This document shows positions 1 through 9,684 of a DNA stretch of 64,000 nt, piece by piece. The stretch lies in assembly GCF_019393635.1 (NCBI RefSeq), contig NC_057867.1, positions 66,219,492-66,283,491 of the forward strand. Direction: 5' to 3'. The first letter of the stretch is position 1; each line of letters starts with the position of its first letter. A program made the translations under genes and the position numbers. The stretch comes from Dromiciops gliroides. Its lineage: Eukaryota > Chordata > Mammalia > Microbiotheria > Microbiotheriidae. The notes below the pieces were generated by a model. The model was not told the origin of the DNA. It did not search any database and was given only the letters and a program-made list of their open reading frames with translations.

Positions 1-1380
1 GATCATCATCATGACTTCTATTCTTGGGAAGATTCTAGAATGTATTAATTAAAGGAATGAATGGCATATAGCTGGAAAGGAAGGTTGTGATCCCGAGGAG
101 CCAACATGGCTTCATCAAGAGCAGGTCATGCCACACTAGCCCCATTACCATTTTTACTAGTCACTAAACTTGTAGATCAGGGAGCTGCTATAAATATACT
201 TTAGCTAGATTTTTAGCTAAGTCTTTGATAAAGTAGCTCATACTTTTGTAGAGAAGATGGGAGATGCAGGCAAAATGGAAATACAGTTAGATGGATTCAG
301 AATGGTCAGACCCAAAGAACAGTGGTTAATGGGTCCATATTAATTGGAAAGAAAGTCTCCAGGGGAGCATCCCATGGATCTGGAGTACGTCCTGTGCTAC
401 CCAACATTTTTATCAATGACTTGGATAAAGGGTCCAAAAGAATTCCTGACAGGATAGAACATGACCAAATTAAATAATGAATGTCAATTACAGTCTTACA
501 CATGGGTTCAAAAAATTAACTTCACAAGTACAAAGAGTGGGGAGGCATGGCTAAGACAGCAGTCCCTTTCATCTGGAAGAAGCTTAGATGTTTCAGTATT
601 TAATGGAAGCCAAGAAAACTACTGGGATCCTGGACTACATTAGGAGAGGTGTCACTTCTAGGAACAAGGAGGTGATAGTCTCTGTCCTCTGCCCTGGCCA
701 GACCACATCAGTAGTATTATGTTCAGTTCTGAGCATCACATGATAAAATGGAGAGAATTCAAAGGTGGGGTGACCAGGATAGGGATGGTGGGGGACTAGA
801 GACATGATATATGAGGATGAGCTGAAAGGACTGGACATGTTTAGCCTGGAGAAGAGAAAACTTGAAAGGGCACGTGATCTACTTTCAAATATTTGGTTTT
901 TTGTTTTTGTTGGGCAATGAGTATTAAGTGACTTGCCCAGGGTCACACAGCTAGTAAGTTTCAAGTGTCTGAGGTCGGATTTGAACTCAGGTCCTTCTGA
1001 ATCCAGGGCAGGTGCTTTTTCCACTGTGCCACCTAGCTGCCCCCCCCCCCGGCCACTTTCAAATATATGAAGGACTGTTATGTGCAAAAGTGATTAGATC
1101 CATTCTGCTTGAACTTAAAGGGCAGAACCAGGAGTAATGGGTGGAAGTTAGAAAGAGGCCTATTTAGGCTTGCTGTCAAAACTTCCTAACAGTGAGAGCT
1201 ATCTGAAAGTGCACTGGGCTGCCTCTGGAGGTGGTGACTTCTGATGCTCCATCTCCTTTGAGGTCTTCAAGAAAAGGATGGATGACCCATTGGTCAGGCA
1301 TGTTGTAGAAGAGCCTCTCTTCTCAGGAATGAATTTTACTATGTGATGGCCACTGAGGTCTTTTCCAGCTCTGTAATCAG
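1..1380 (+). repeat. CR1/L3-type LINE, 3' half, interrupted by a SINE
   Basis: The first part is the end of a CR1-family reverse transcriptase. Around 395-425 one frame reads NIFINDLDK, the segment after the RT core in this family. It continues through the usual CR1 3' region, with phrases such as 'tttagcctggagaagaga' near 840 and 'ggtcttcaagaaaaggatgg' near 1262. Many stops and indels show that it is old. A SINE splits it at 893-1054. The left end runs off the window. Family assignment is from memory of the CR1/L3 consensus. Confidence 0.8.
893..1054 (-). repeat. tRNA-derived SINE (WSINE1-like) inside CR1
   Basis: This is a typical member of the dominant SINE of the window. Read on the minus strand it has a tRNA-like head (GGCAGCTAGGTGGC, then AGTGG), a B-box-like GTTCAAATCC, a CORE-like middle (TGTGTGACCCTGGGCAAGTC) and a short A-rich tail. 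The head supplies an internal pol III promoter in an active copy. Perfect 12-bp TSDs, ACTTTCAAATAT, lie at 881-892 and 1055-1066. The insertion is therefore younger than the CR1 it interrupts. Confidence 0.93.
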
Positions 1381-1384
1381 CGGG

Positions 1385-1910
1385 CTTAGAGCTGGAAGGG
1401 AACTTTGAGATCATTTAACTTTCTCAGTCTGCGGAGGAAAAAAACTACAGTCCAAAGAGGGAAAGGGACTTGCCCACAGTAGTGAATATGTCTCCATTTT
1501 GAACCAGTGCTCTCAGTCCTTTCCCAAGGCAATCTGTGATGTGCTAAGAAATCTGGGACACAATGTTTGGAAGCTCCTGGGTCTTTGGATGTCCCTGTGT
1601 GCAGCATGGTCAGGACCTATGGAAAAGGGGGTCACTTGGGCCTGCTGTGCTATCAGATTATTAACCATATGGCCTTGGGTGAGTTATTTTAACTCCCAGG
1701 GCCTCAGTTTCTACCTCTGTAAAATGAAGTGGTTGAACTATATGGCCCCTGAGTTCCTTTCCAGTTCTAAACCTGTGATTTTATGTATGTGACCATAGGC
1801 AAATCACTTCATCTCTATGGGTCTCACTCTCTTCCTCTGCAAAATGGAGGGGTCAGAGCAGATGGCCTCTGAGTTCCCTCTCCAATCCCACCTGCTATTC
1901 CTGCATCCTT
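1385..1910. repeat. Cluster of MIR/THER-type CORE-SINE fragments
   Basis: At 1385-1530 there is a minus-oriented fragment ('gggaaagggacttgcccaca'). At about 1640-1790 and 1791-1910 two plus-oriented 3' halves follow each other. Both carry the diagnostic 'cctcagtttctacctctgta' or 'ctcttcctctgcaaaatgga' run and end in the 'ccagttctaaacctgtga' type tail. Being two tail halves back to back, they are either separate insertions or a tandem duplication. Confidence 0.7.
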
Positions 1911-2290
1911 GAGATGCAGTTCTGAAGAGGCTCCAATCCACAGAGCAGTATTCTCCAGCCATATTGGTGTTTGTGCTCTGGAAATATGAGAAAACATATT
2001 TTGACTAATGGTATCCCCCTAGAGGAAAACATACTTCAGTTATAACGATGTTCCATTGTAATTGTTGGAAATCACCCTGCCTCGCCATAAACAGGCCTTA
2101 CATCAATGTTTCTGCTTGACCTTTCTACAGAAGAAAAAAATACCTTCTGGGAATGCATAAGCAAGTGGAGTTTTTGGAAGGGAGGCTAAGGAACAAGGCA
2201 GTCTGGCCCCCTCATGAAATGCAGTGATAGAGCTGTTACCATTTGCTAACAATCCTTAAAGGGAAATTATCGGAGCACCAGATGTCAAGG
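1911..2290. other. Apparently unique DNA, no gene seen
   Basis: No repeat family I know is recognisable here. The stretch 1975-2130 is AT-rich, with no convincing reading frame, no splice-flanked frame and no RNA fold I could support. It could be anciently degraded repeat or conserved non-coding sequence. Confidence 0.4.
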
Positions 2291-2342
2291 TATGTGTATG
2301 TGTGCGTGTGTGCGTGTGTGTGTGTGTGTGCGCGCATGCGCG
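2291..2342. repeat. (TG)n/(CG)n alternating pyrimidine-purine microsatellite
   Basis: 52 bp of uninterrupted pyrimidine-purine alternation, mostly TG with some TA and CG steps. It ends in the self-complementary dodecamer CGCGCATGCGCG at 2331-2342. Such tracts can adopt left-handed Z-DNA under negative supercoiling. No gene is adjacent. Confidence 0.95.
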
Positions 2343-2775
2343 TTGCTAAAATCCGTCCCCTGGTGAGCAATGCAGCTGCCCCCAAGTGAGGGTGGAGTCC
2401 TTTGATTTCTTTTTTCTTTTCCTTCTTAGATCTTTAGCGAAAATTTCAAAATGAAGAGCACATTCTGGTCCAAGTGCATAAATACTCCAATCTGCTTTGG
2501 GGAAGTCCCTCCACGGTAGTTAACTCCCCCTTCCCAGTTTCCTTTCTGCCATATTTAAAGGTCATCATATTGTTGATGAAGGATATTCAGCAGTCTTGGG
2601 CGGCATGGGCAGAATATAAATGGCTTTCTTTGAACTCTGGGCTTCCTCTCATCCAAGCAATGCCACTTTGCTTCCTCCAGAGCCTGGGGCGGCATCTCCA
2701 CCAGGACTAGGTACATGGTCCACTGGCAATTCAAGGCTGGAAGTACCAAGGAATGTAAGGGAAAGAGTCTTCTCT
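2343..2775. other. Unique-looking stretch, no gene supported
   Basis: Contains a short polypyrimidine run at about 2407-2428 followed by AG, and open frames on both strands (2474-2710 plus, 2555-2749 minus). Neither frame resembles a known protein. I see no donor-acceptor pair that would make an exon, so I treat both frames as chance. Confidence 0.35.
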
Positions 2776-2777
2776 AG

Positions 2778-2945
2778 ATTTGGAGTTAGATGATACCATC
2801 TCAAATTCTGGGTCTGCCACTAGGTTGATGCCAATGATCTTGGGCAATTTCCTTCCCTTCTCTGGGCCTCAGTTTCCTGTTCTATAAAATGAGAGGGTTG
2901 GGTTAGATGGCCTCTAGATCCAGCTCAAAATCCTCTGATACCAAG
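2778..2945 (+). repeat. MIR/THER-type CORE-SINE
   Basis: Runs from the CORE part ('ctgggtctgccactaggttg') through 'tctgggcctcagtttcctgt' to the 3' module 'gggttggg...agatggcctct'. The tRNA-related head is missing or too diverged to see. Confidence 0.8.
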
Positions 2946-3440
2946 AGGATTCCTTCGAGTTTAGTTAATGAATAGTGGGTGGGCTGTGGCTCCCCATTCA
3001 GTTTGGCTTGCTTCAATCTGATGGCCACCCTCAGATGGCGTTCAGTGGTCTGGGGGCAGGGGTTGTCCATGACCTAGAGTTAGAGAAATCTCCAGGGTGA
3101 TCCTTAGGTCTTACATCTCCTCTGCTGGGTTGGCTGATTTTGAGCCTCCCACCTCAAGCCCTCCTTCTGATGTGCTCTAGATAGGACATTGTCAGAACAT
3201 CACCTTTGGGATCCTGCCCATTTCCTGGGTCTCTATACTAGAGGCCCATCTATACTTTTGTCCACCAGACTTTTAAAGAGGTTATGAAGCATGTCAAGGG
3301 ATTGGACTAGATAGATCACAAAGGCTCTTCCCAACTACACATTCTACGGTCATTTACAAGACAACCTATAGCCCATACTTCACTATGCAAAAGGACCAGA
3401 GGCACAAGCTGAAAGATGTGAGGATAATGGCTTCTGAGGG
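2946..3440. other. Mostly unassigned; faint MIR 3' module near 3290-3350
   Basis: The phrase 'gggattggactagatagatc' around 3299-3320 looks like a MIR/THER tail. Nothing else in this half kilobase is recognisable, and no reading frame stands out. Confidence 0.4.
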
Positions 3441-3444
3441 GATT

Positions 3445-3690
3445 TTACCTCCACCTCCACCCCAAGTCTTTAGGACTTTAAGGTTTACAAAGCACTTTCT
3501 TCCCAACAATCTTGTGCAGTAAGGGGTACAAATACAATCCCCATTTTACAGGTGAAGATACTGAGGGTTAGAGAAATTGACTTTCCCACAGTGACACAGT
3601 TCATAAGTATTCGAGCTGGAATCTGGATCTAAAGAGATCTCCTGACTCCCAGTCCATGAGTCCTATTATCACGCTGCTCTCATTCCATCT
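3445..3690 (-). repeat. MIR-type CORE-SINE, nearly full length
   Basis: Plus-strand text shows the reverse-oriented MIR hallmarks in order: 'ccccattttacaggtgaaga', then 'cccacagtgacacagttcat', then the inverted head region 'gatctcctgactcccag'. No TSD was found, consistent with great age. Confidence 0.8.
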
Positions 3691-3754
3691 ATCCTCAGAC
3701 AGCCTTTTTATACTCTCATGTCCAGAATCAAAGTGGCGAACTGTAAGTTGTCTA

Positions 3755-3990
3755 TACAACAGTATGGTGGTTTAACCCTCAGTGGTTCCCTACTGCCTGT
3801 GAGATAAGATAGAAACTCCTTAGCCAGATACTCAAAGGCATTCACAGAATGACTGCTCTGAAACTATCCACTCCTTCATGAGTTCTATGGTCTCATCAGA
3901 CTGATCTGGACTTTTCACCACTCTCATCCTGCCGTCTCCTACTTCTGTGTTTCTGCACGGTTCTTGGCTTGAAATGCACTGGCTCTGCAT
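3755..3990 (+). repeat. L2 LINE fragment
   Basis: Resembles the plus-sense 3' part of L2. 'ctcagtggttccctactgcc' corresponds to the segment coding for the end of the L2 reverse transcriptase ORF. It is strongly diverged and has no open frame. Confidence 0.65.
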
Positions 3991-3999
3991 CTGCCTTGA

Positions 4000-4170
4000 G
4001 GCCAGGGCAGGGTGGTATAGTGCAAAGAATATTCACATTGAAGTTAAGACACTTGGATCTGAGTTCCAGTTCCACTGGGGGACTTCCAGCCAGGGTTCTC
4101 TGGGCCTTCAGTTTCCTCCTCTGAAAGACAAGGGAAGGTTGGATTCCATGGTGTCTGACCCTAAATCCTA
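4000..4170 (+). repeat. MIR/THER-type CORE-SINE
   Basis: Head to tail order is visible: 'gggtggtatagtgcaaagaa', then a degenerate box near 4060, then 'cttcagtttcctcctctgaa' and 'gttggattccatggtgtctg'. The A-box/B-box region is degenerate. Confidence 0.7.
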
Positions 4171-4639
4171 CGACCTTGTTATCCCAAGGAACCCAGATGA
4201 TTCAAACTTGCCTTCCCAGGGTGTGTGTATGTGTAACTGGCACAGACTATGTTGACGTCAGTGAAAGGCCCCCAGACTTCTGAGAGGAAGGGCCCTCTCC
4301 AGACAGGGATTTCCCCTTGCCAGCCCCAGGTGTGTTTCCTCCTTTCTTATCCCCTGGGAAGCTGGGCTGTTCCAAGAACTCCTGCTCTTTGCTGTCTGTT
4401 CAAAGTGTGACTCCAGGTGGGCAGTCTAATCAATCTCCAAAGCCATAAACGCTTGGGGCTCAGTTACCTTTGTGACCATTGCAAACCAGCCCAGAGAGGT
4501 CAGGGGGTTTCCATGGCCCTTTCTTCCCTTCCTGATACAGAAGAGATGGAGGATTTTGATCCATTCCCATGGGTTATCTACAGTCATGCCACCCTGAATG
4601 CACCCAGTCTGATTTGATCTCACAAACTCTGCAGGGTCC

Positions 4640-4910
4640 AACCTGGTTAGTACTTGGATGGTTTGACCATGTTACTCCTCTGCTCCAAAACCCGTAGTGG
4701 CTCACTACTGCCACTAGGGAGGAGACAACATTCACTAAAGGGAGGCCACATGGCATAGTAGAGAGAAATCAGGTCTTGGATCTAGAAAGATGTGAATTCA
4801 AGTCCTGCCTTTGACATGCTGGGCAGGCCACTTAAACTCTCACTGCTCTAGGTGATTCTCTAAGACTGTAAATTGTGGAGCAGGTGCTGATCTTCTGGCA
4901 GAAGGGGCTT
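4640..4910 (+). repeat. L2 scrap followed by MIR-type SINE
   Basis: 4660-4735 resembles the L2 segment 'catgttactcctctgctcca'. 4740-4900 is a plus-oriented MIR/THER copy with 'gccacatggcatagtagaga' and 'gatgtgaattcaagtcctgc'. Boundaries are approximate. The preceding stretch 4171-4640 has no recognisable content. Confidence 0.6.
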
Positions 4911-5035
4911 CCTCACCCAGCAGTTCCCTAAACCAATGAAATAACAAGTCTTGATTCTAACCTAACCAGGGGTTGCCACTCAGAACCACAAAATCTTAGA
5001 ATTAGCAGGGACTACAGAGGTTATCTGAGACCATA

Positions 5036-5282
5036 ACTGACAGCTAGGCGACACAATTGGAAGTTAGGAAGACCCGAGCTCAAGTCCTGCCTCAAATATT
5101 TATTAGCTATGTGACCACGGGTAAGCCACTTAAGTGCTATAATGACAGTACCTGCCTCAGAAGGATGTTGTGGGGACCACATGAGAAAACATGTGCAAAG
5201 TGCTCTGCAAACCTTAAAGTGCTATAGAAATGCTCCCTGTCATCATCATCACCACCACCACCACCGTCATCCTCATCCACAT
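5036..5282 (+). repeat. THER/MIR-type SINE with (ATC)/(ACC) simple-repeat tail
   Basis: A long copy. Head at 'cagctaggcgacacaattgg', CORE with 'ttagctatgtgaccacgggt', then the 3' part 'gtgctctgcaaaccttaaag'. It ends in a trinucleotide tail of ATC and ACC units at 5238-5275. The retained simple-repeat tail suggests it is one of the better preserved MIR-like copies here. Confidence 0.8.
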
Positions 5283-5299
5283 TCCCAAAGCAGAGGCCA

Positions 5300-5885
5300 C
5301 CTATGTCCCTCCTTTCCTCAGCAAACTCTGGGAGTCAGATACAAACTCTTGGGTCTTGCATTTCAAGCCCTTCACAACTGGGCTCCAGTCTCCCTTTTGA
5401 GCCTTATAGATCACTCCGTGGCCAAGCTGAATATGTTTTCTTGCCATTCTCCATACACAATACTCTTCCCTTGTCTCCATGCCATTGCAATGGCTGTCTC
5501 CTCTGAATGGATCCCATCTTCACCTCTTCCCCCTAGAATCTACAGTTTCCTCCAGAGCTCCACTCATCTATACCAAGCCTTCTTAAACTTTTCTACTCGC
5601 AACCCCTTCCTTTTCGCCCAAGAAATTTTGATGTGACTCTGGGTATATAGGTATATAAAACAGGTATACACATATCCTTTTACTGTTTTTTTCTTTTTAA
5701 AAATTTTTTATAACCTTTTACTGTTGCTGAATTTTTCACGACCCCCACATTCGGTTATGTGACCCCACATGAGTTGGTGACCCACACAGTTTAAGAAGCT
5801 TTGCTCTACATGAGGCCTTTCTTGATCTTCCTATCTGGAAGTCCACCTCCCTCCAAACTACCTTGAATAGTATTTCATTTGTTTA
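5300..5885 (+). repeat. L2 LINE 3' region, interrupted by a DNA element
   Basis: The first part includes 'tttcaagcccttcacaactg' and 'tgccattgcaatggctgtct', both L2-like. After the insertion at 5574-5803 the L2 resumes with 'tgaggcctttcttgatcttc'. An open frame of 164 codons (5142-5636) crosses a SINE, this L2 and the DNA element and is not a gene. Confidence 0.75.
5574..5803. mobile_element. Non-autonomous hAT-like DNA transposon (MITE), about 230 bp
   Basis: The element has 16-bp terminal inverted repeats. The left end reads CAAGCCTTCTTAAACT and the right end AGTTTAAGAAGCTTTG. The right end's reverse complement matches the left at 14 of 16 positions, and the inner 11 bp match perfectly. The 8-bp flanks ATCTATAC (5566-5573) and CTCTACAT (5804-5811) fit a decayed hAT-type TSD of the TCTA type. 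There is no transposase frame. It sits inside an L2, which continues on the other side. Confidence 0.8.
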
Positions 5886-5889
5886 TATT

Positions 5890-6600
5890 GGGCCTACACT
5901 TGTAAATACAAATATGGAGCCTGTATGCCCTGGCCCTGCTCTCAGCGCCAGATGAGCTACTTCTCCCCTCAGGGATCCAAGAGACCTTAATAGGTCTGGG
6001 GGCGTCTTTTTTCTCTGCTGACATCAGCTCAAATCCTCATTTGTTAGGGGCCCAGTGACTAGCATTTCCAGGTCCATTTAATCACATAATATTGAATTGG
6101 CTCTTACAAAGGAACCAATTACTGCAAAGATATAACAACCAATCCCTCCCCAACACTTTGGAGGCATATGCTACCCTATACCACCTTGGCATTATTTTGG
6201 CAGGGGCAGGGGGGGAGTAGGCTTGAAACTTAGCTCATTTCATACAAGGCTCACCAAGGTCATCTACAGTTGTGACACAACTGCTGGATGAGTTTGTACC
6301 TTAGCTGCCATTAGGATGGGGTCTTAAGGTCATTCCCAAAGGTCATTCCTTCTTCCTCAGTGTAACAATGCTATGATGGCTGAGAAAACCAGCCTGGACT
6401 CAGACTCCCAGATTCCTGGGGCTCACTCTCTTTCCAAAATTCCCACACTTCCCTTCACTAGATGCTGATTGACTAGAGTCACCAAGACCCCTCAGAATCA
6501 AATGAGGCAAAGCGACAGCTGAAACTGATGCCTTCACAGCAAAAGAGCTTCCTCTTCCACACGTGGTTAGCAGACCAGAACCTGTTACAGAAGGTCTATG
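5890..6600. other. Unique-looking DNA
   Basis: No repeat family recognised. Around 6070-6130 an AT-rich run contains the octamer-like words 'taatcacataatattgaatt' and 'ccaattactgcaaag'. The minus-strand frame at 6400-6603 has no recognisable domain. A conserved non-coding element is possible but cannot be judged from one genome. Confidence 0.35.
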
Positions 6601-6639
6601 CATGCTTCCCAGTCTCTCTCCAAGACTCTTCCCTTATAT

Positions 6640-6895
6640 ATCATTACATTTATCCTGGAAGTAGTTCTCTCCATATGGAGATATATCACCTTCTCCACAT
6701 GGAATAACCATTTAAGGCACTCTGAGTATGCACTTCAAACTCCCATTATACATACATACACACAGACATACATGGTATTTCTCTTAATAGAAGAGAAGCT
6801 TCTGGAGGGGAAGGTTTATTTCATTTTTGGTTTTATACTTCCTATTCCTGGTACATAATACTATAGGCGTTTAGTGAATGCTTGTTTAACAAAGA
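6640..6895 (+). repeat. L2 LINE 3' end
   Basis: Ends in the L2 terminal pattern: 'agcttctggaggggaaggtt', then 'cctggtacataatactatag' and 'gtttagtgaatgcttgttta'. A small (CATA)/(CACA) run lies at about 6750-6775. Confidence 0.75.
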
Positions 6896-7240
6896 AGAAA
6901 CTGAGGCCCAGAGAGAAGAAATGCCCAGTAAATCAGGACTTCAAGCCTTTTTACTCCAAGTTCAGTGTTCTTCCCACCAACCCCATCTTTTCCAACCCCT
7001 TTGTCCAAAGAGAAGTTTCCTGAACCATTCTTCTCAATCCTCCCTTCTCCCTTTCACTTGATGTTTTCTCATTTGGAGCCAGCACAACATACATACTATC
7101 ACAGGGCTTAGAGTCAGGAAGACCTGAGTTCAAATCACACCTCTGACATTTAGCAGCCATATGACCATAGGCAAGTCAATTTCCCTCTCCATTACTGGGT
7201 GGAGTTCTTTCCCACAGTAATGGTTAGGAGGCATCATGGA
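6896..7240. repeat. MIR fragments in both orientations
   Basis: 6896-6990 carries the reverse MIR phrase 'aactgaggcccagagagaag'. 7070-7200 is a forward copy with 'gtcaggaagacctgagttca' and 'atatgaccataggcaagtca'. The DNA between them is unassigned. Confidence 0.65.
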
Positions 7241-7249
7241 GTGGTGGAA

Positions 7250-8190
7250 ACAGCACTGGAAGCAAAATGAAAAAGACCTGGAGAAAACTGTCCTGATATT
7301 CTAAAATCAGAAGGTCAAATTGAAAGAATCCACTGATCACCTCCTGAAAGAGATCCCAATATGAAAGCTCCCAGGAATATTATAGCCAAATTTCAGAGCT
7401 CCTAGGTCAAGGAGAAAATATTACAAGCAGCCAAAAAGAAACAATTCAAATATCATGGAGCCACAGTCAGGATAACACAAGATTTAGCAGCTTCTACATT
7501 AAAGGATCAGAGGGTTTGGAATATATTCCAGAAGGCAAAGGAGCTAGCATTACAACTTTTTTTCTTTTTTTGTGGGGCAATGGAGGTTAAGTGACTTGCC
7601 CAGGGTCACACAGCTAGTAAGTGTTAAGTGTCTGAAGCTGGATTTGAACTCAGGTACTCCTGAATCCAGGGCCAGTGCTTTATCTACTGTGTCACCTAGC
7701 TGCCCCCCAGCATTATAACTAAGAATCTCCTACCCAGCAAAACTGTGTATAATCCTTCAGGAGAAAGAATTGATATTCAGTGAAATAGAGGACTTTCAAA
7801 TATCCCTGATGAAAAGGCCAGAGCTGAATAGAAAATGTGACTTTCAAATACAAGACTCAAGGGAAGCATAAAAATGTAAACAGGAAAGAGAAATTATGTG
7901 GGATTCAATAAGGTTAAACTATTTACATTTGTACATGGAAAGATGATACTTTTAACTCCTAAGAACTTTATCATTAGGGCAGTTAGTAGCAGCATACATG
8001 GAGGGCATGGGTGGGAATTGAATATGATAGGATGATTATCTAAAAAAAAATTAAGAGGTGAGAAAGAGAAGTAAACTAGAAAAAGGGAATAGAACAAGCT
8101 AAATTATCTCACATAAAAGATGTACAAAAGAGCTTTTACAGTGGAGGGGAAGATGGGGAAGTGGTGGGGGGAGTGCTTTAACCTAACTCT
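7250..8190 (+). repeat. L1/HAL1-like LINE fragment, interrupted by a SINE
   Basis: Matches, on the opposite strand, the sequence at 18385-18840. Shared landmarks are 'ctgatgaaaaggccagagct', 'gactttcaaatacaagactc' and 'caataaggttaaactattta'. The motif 'cctacccagcaaaactgtgt' is typical of the 5'/ORF1 part of old L1 and HAL1 elements. No long frame remains. The exact subfamily is unresolved. Confidence 0.65.
7558..7708 (-). repeat. tRNA-derived SINE (WSINE1-like)
   Basis: Reverse-oriented copy with the tail at 7558-7574 and the head ending at 7708. TSDs are AGCATTACAACT (7546-7557) and AGCATTATAACT (7709-7720), one mismatch. It splits the L1/HAL1-like fragment. Confidence 0.93.
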
Positions 8191-8445
8191 CATCAGAATT
8201 GGCTTCATTTTGCATCAGGTCATATAGATCTTTCCATGCTTCTCTGTATTCATCACACATATAATTTCTTACAGCACAGTAGTATTCCATTACATTCATG
8301 CACAACGATCTGTTTAGCCATTCCCCAATTGATGGGTATCCCCTCGATTTCTAATTCTTTCCAATTTTCTAATTGTTTCCAATTTTTGGCTATCAGGAAA
8401 AGGTTGCTGTGAGGCTCACATAACAATACAATCACAGTACTTTAC
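8190..8445 (-). repeat. L1 ORF2 C-terminal fragment
   Basis: Minus-strand translation of the region around 8260-8400 gives the L1 ORF2 C-terminal family pattern (IPINWGMAKQIVVHECNGIL, an off-frame reading of the usual W-Y-M-Y-C segment). It lies head-on against the plus-oriented L1/HAL1-like piece that ends at about 8190. Confidence 0.75.
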
Positions 8446-8690
8446 AAGCTTTAAAGAGCAATGTCAATGTCAGTTATTATCACCCGTAAAATGAGGGCAT
8501 TGGGCTAGGTGAACTCAAACTCTCCTTATATCTCTGACATTCCCTATTCTAAGGCCCCTCCCAGCTCTGATGTTCCAATGTTCTAAGGTCCCTCCCAGCT
8601 CTGATGTCCCAGTGTTCTAAGGATCCTCACAGGTCTGATGTTCCAATGTTCTAAGGATCCTCCCAGCTCTAAATATTTACTATGATCCTC
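8446..8690 (+). repeat. MIR/L3-type 3' tail expanded into a 34-bp tandem repeat
   Basis: 8446-8530 is a MIR-like tail ('gggctaggtgaactcaaact'). From about 8549 the unit 'ttctaaggcccctcccagct' plus 'ctgatgttccaatg' repeats roughly 3.5 times with a period near 34 bp, up to about 8670. The unit is the terminal module of the MIR/L3 family. Confidence 0.85.
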
Positions 8691-8699
8691 TTGGTTCCT

Positions 8700-9190
8700 T
8701 TTTTACCCCCTTCCACTTTTGCCCGACACAAACCCACCTTCCTCCCACCGCCACCAAACCTCCTCTTACTCTGAATGGGCTCTTCCATGTCTCATGTCGC
8801 ATAGCCTTGTTGTCTTTGGTTGGGGGAGATAGTTAAAAATTGATTTCAGTTACATCAGGATCCTGAAGTCTTTCTCAACAATTACTACATTAATAATTCA
8901 TTGAATTGGTCTCATCACTGAATCTCTGAGCCTCCCCTCAGCTCATCCTGCCTAATTATCTTGATACTGACATAAACCTCTTCACTTCCAAAGTGGAGGA
9001 GGCCGAGTAGGCCAATGATGTCTGAAGGACTCTGTGTATGTGTAGCAGCTGCTCTTATTAATTATGATTAATTGCTATAAAGGCTCAGATGAGCCTGATG
9101 TAGGCCCATTAGAGCAGCATGGGTCCTCCTTGCCAAGGACATTTCTCCAATGATATATCGATGCACTAGAAATGTCCTAGTGAAGTGCTA
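8700..9190. other. Unique AT-rich block; candidate conserved non-coding element
   Basis: No repeat recognised from about 8830 to 9190. It is dense in homeodomain-like TAAT cores ('attactacattaataattca' near 8880; 'cttattaattatgattaatt' near 9053), has a CAGCTG E-box at about 9048 and a TATCGAT at about 9157. This composition is typical of developmental enhancers but is not proof. No reading frame is present. Confidence 0.3.
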
Positions 9191-9194
9191 ATAA

Positions 9195-9315
9195 AGGGCC
9201 CAGTGGATAAAGGGCTGGTCTTAGAGTCAGGAAGAAGTTAAATCTGCTTCTGACACTTGGTAGCTATGTGACTTTGGGCAAGCCAGATAACCTCTGAGTT
9301 CTTAAAATGATTAGA
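9195..9315 (+). repeat. MIR-type SINE fragment
   Basis: Shows 'agggctggtcttagagtcag', 'cttctgacacttggtagcta' and 'tgactttgggcaagccagat'. It looks 3'-truncated at the 'taacctctgagtt' part. Confidence 0.7.
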
Positions 9316-9509
9316 GGTTATAGACACATTGCCGACCTGAACCAATGGAAGGAGTTCCTACAATGGGAATATCCTTCCTCAACCTGGAAGGTCCCTTTGA
9401 CCCTCAGGCTCCCTCCTCCCCCCAATGTATTCTTCTATTTTGAGGACTTTACTCTTTTCCCAGCTCTGCTCCTGATTCACTCTGTAGGATCCCATTGGTG
9501 AGTTCTGTG

Positions 9510-9682
9510 GATACTTTCTTCTTCTCTTCTCCTTCTCCTGCTCCTCCTCTGCTTCTTCTCTTCTTCCTCTTCCTCCTCCTCCTCCTCCCAACCCCCTGCT
9601 TGTTTGTTAGCTCTCCCTTTTTTTGTCTCAGCAGGATACTAGTTCTCATTCATTCATTCATTCATTCATTCATTCATTCATT
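9510..9682. repeat. Polypyrimidine tract and (CATT)n microsatellite
   Basis: 9510-9590 is almost pure C/T on the plus strand (CTT/CCT units). 9645-9682 is about nine copies of CATT. Both abut the tail end of an L1 copy, a common place for simple repeats to seed. Confidence 0.9.
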
Positions 9683-9684
9683 GC

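Noticed and set aside
5142-5636. 164-codon frame with a His-rich run
   Set aside because: It crosses a MIR-type SINE with an ATC/ACC tail, an L2 fragment and a hAT-like element. The His run is the simple-repeat tail.
8549-8670. CRISPR-like direct repeats
   Set aside because: Units are about 34 bp with no variable spacers and derive from a SINE/LINE tail. A CRISPR array is not expected in this genome.
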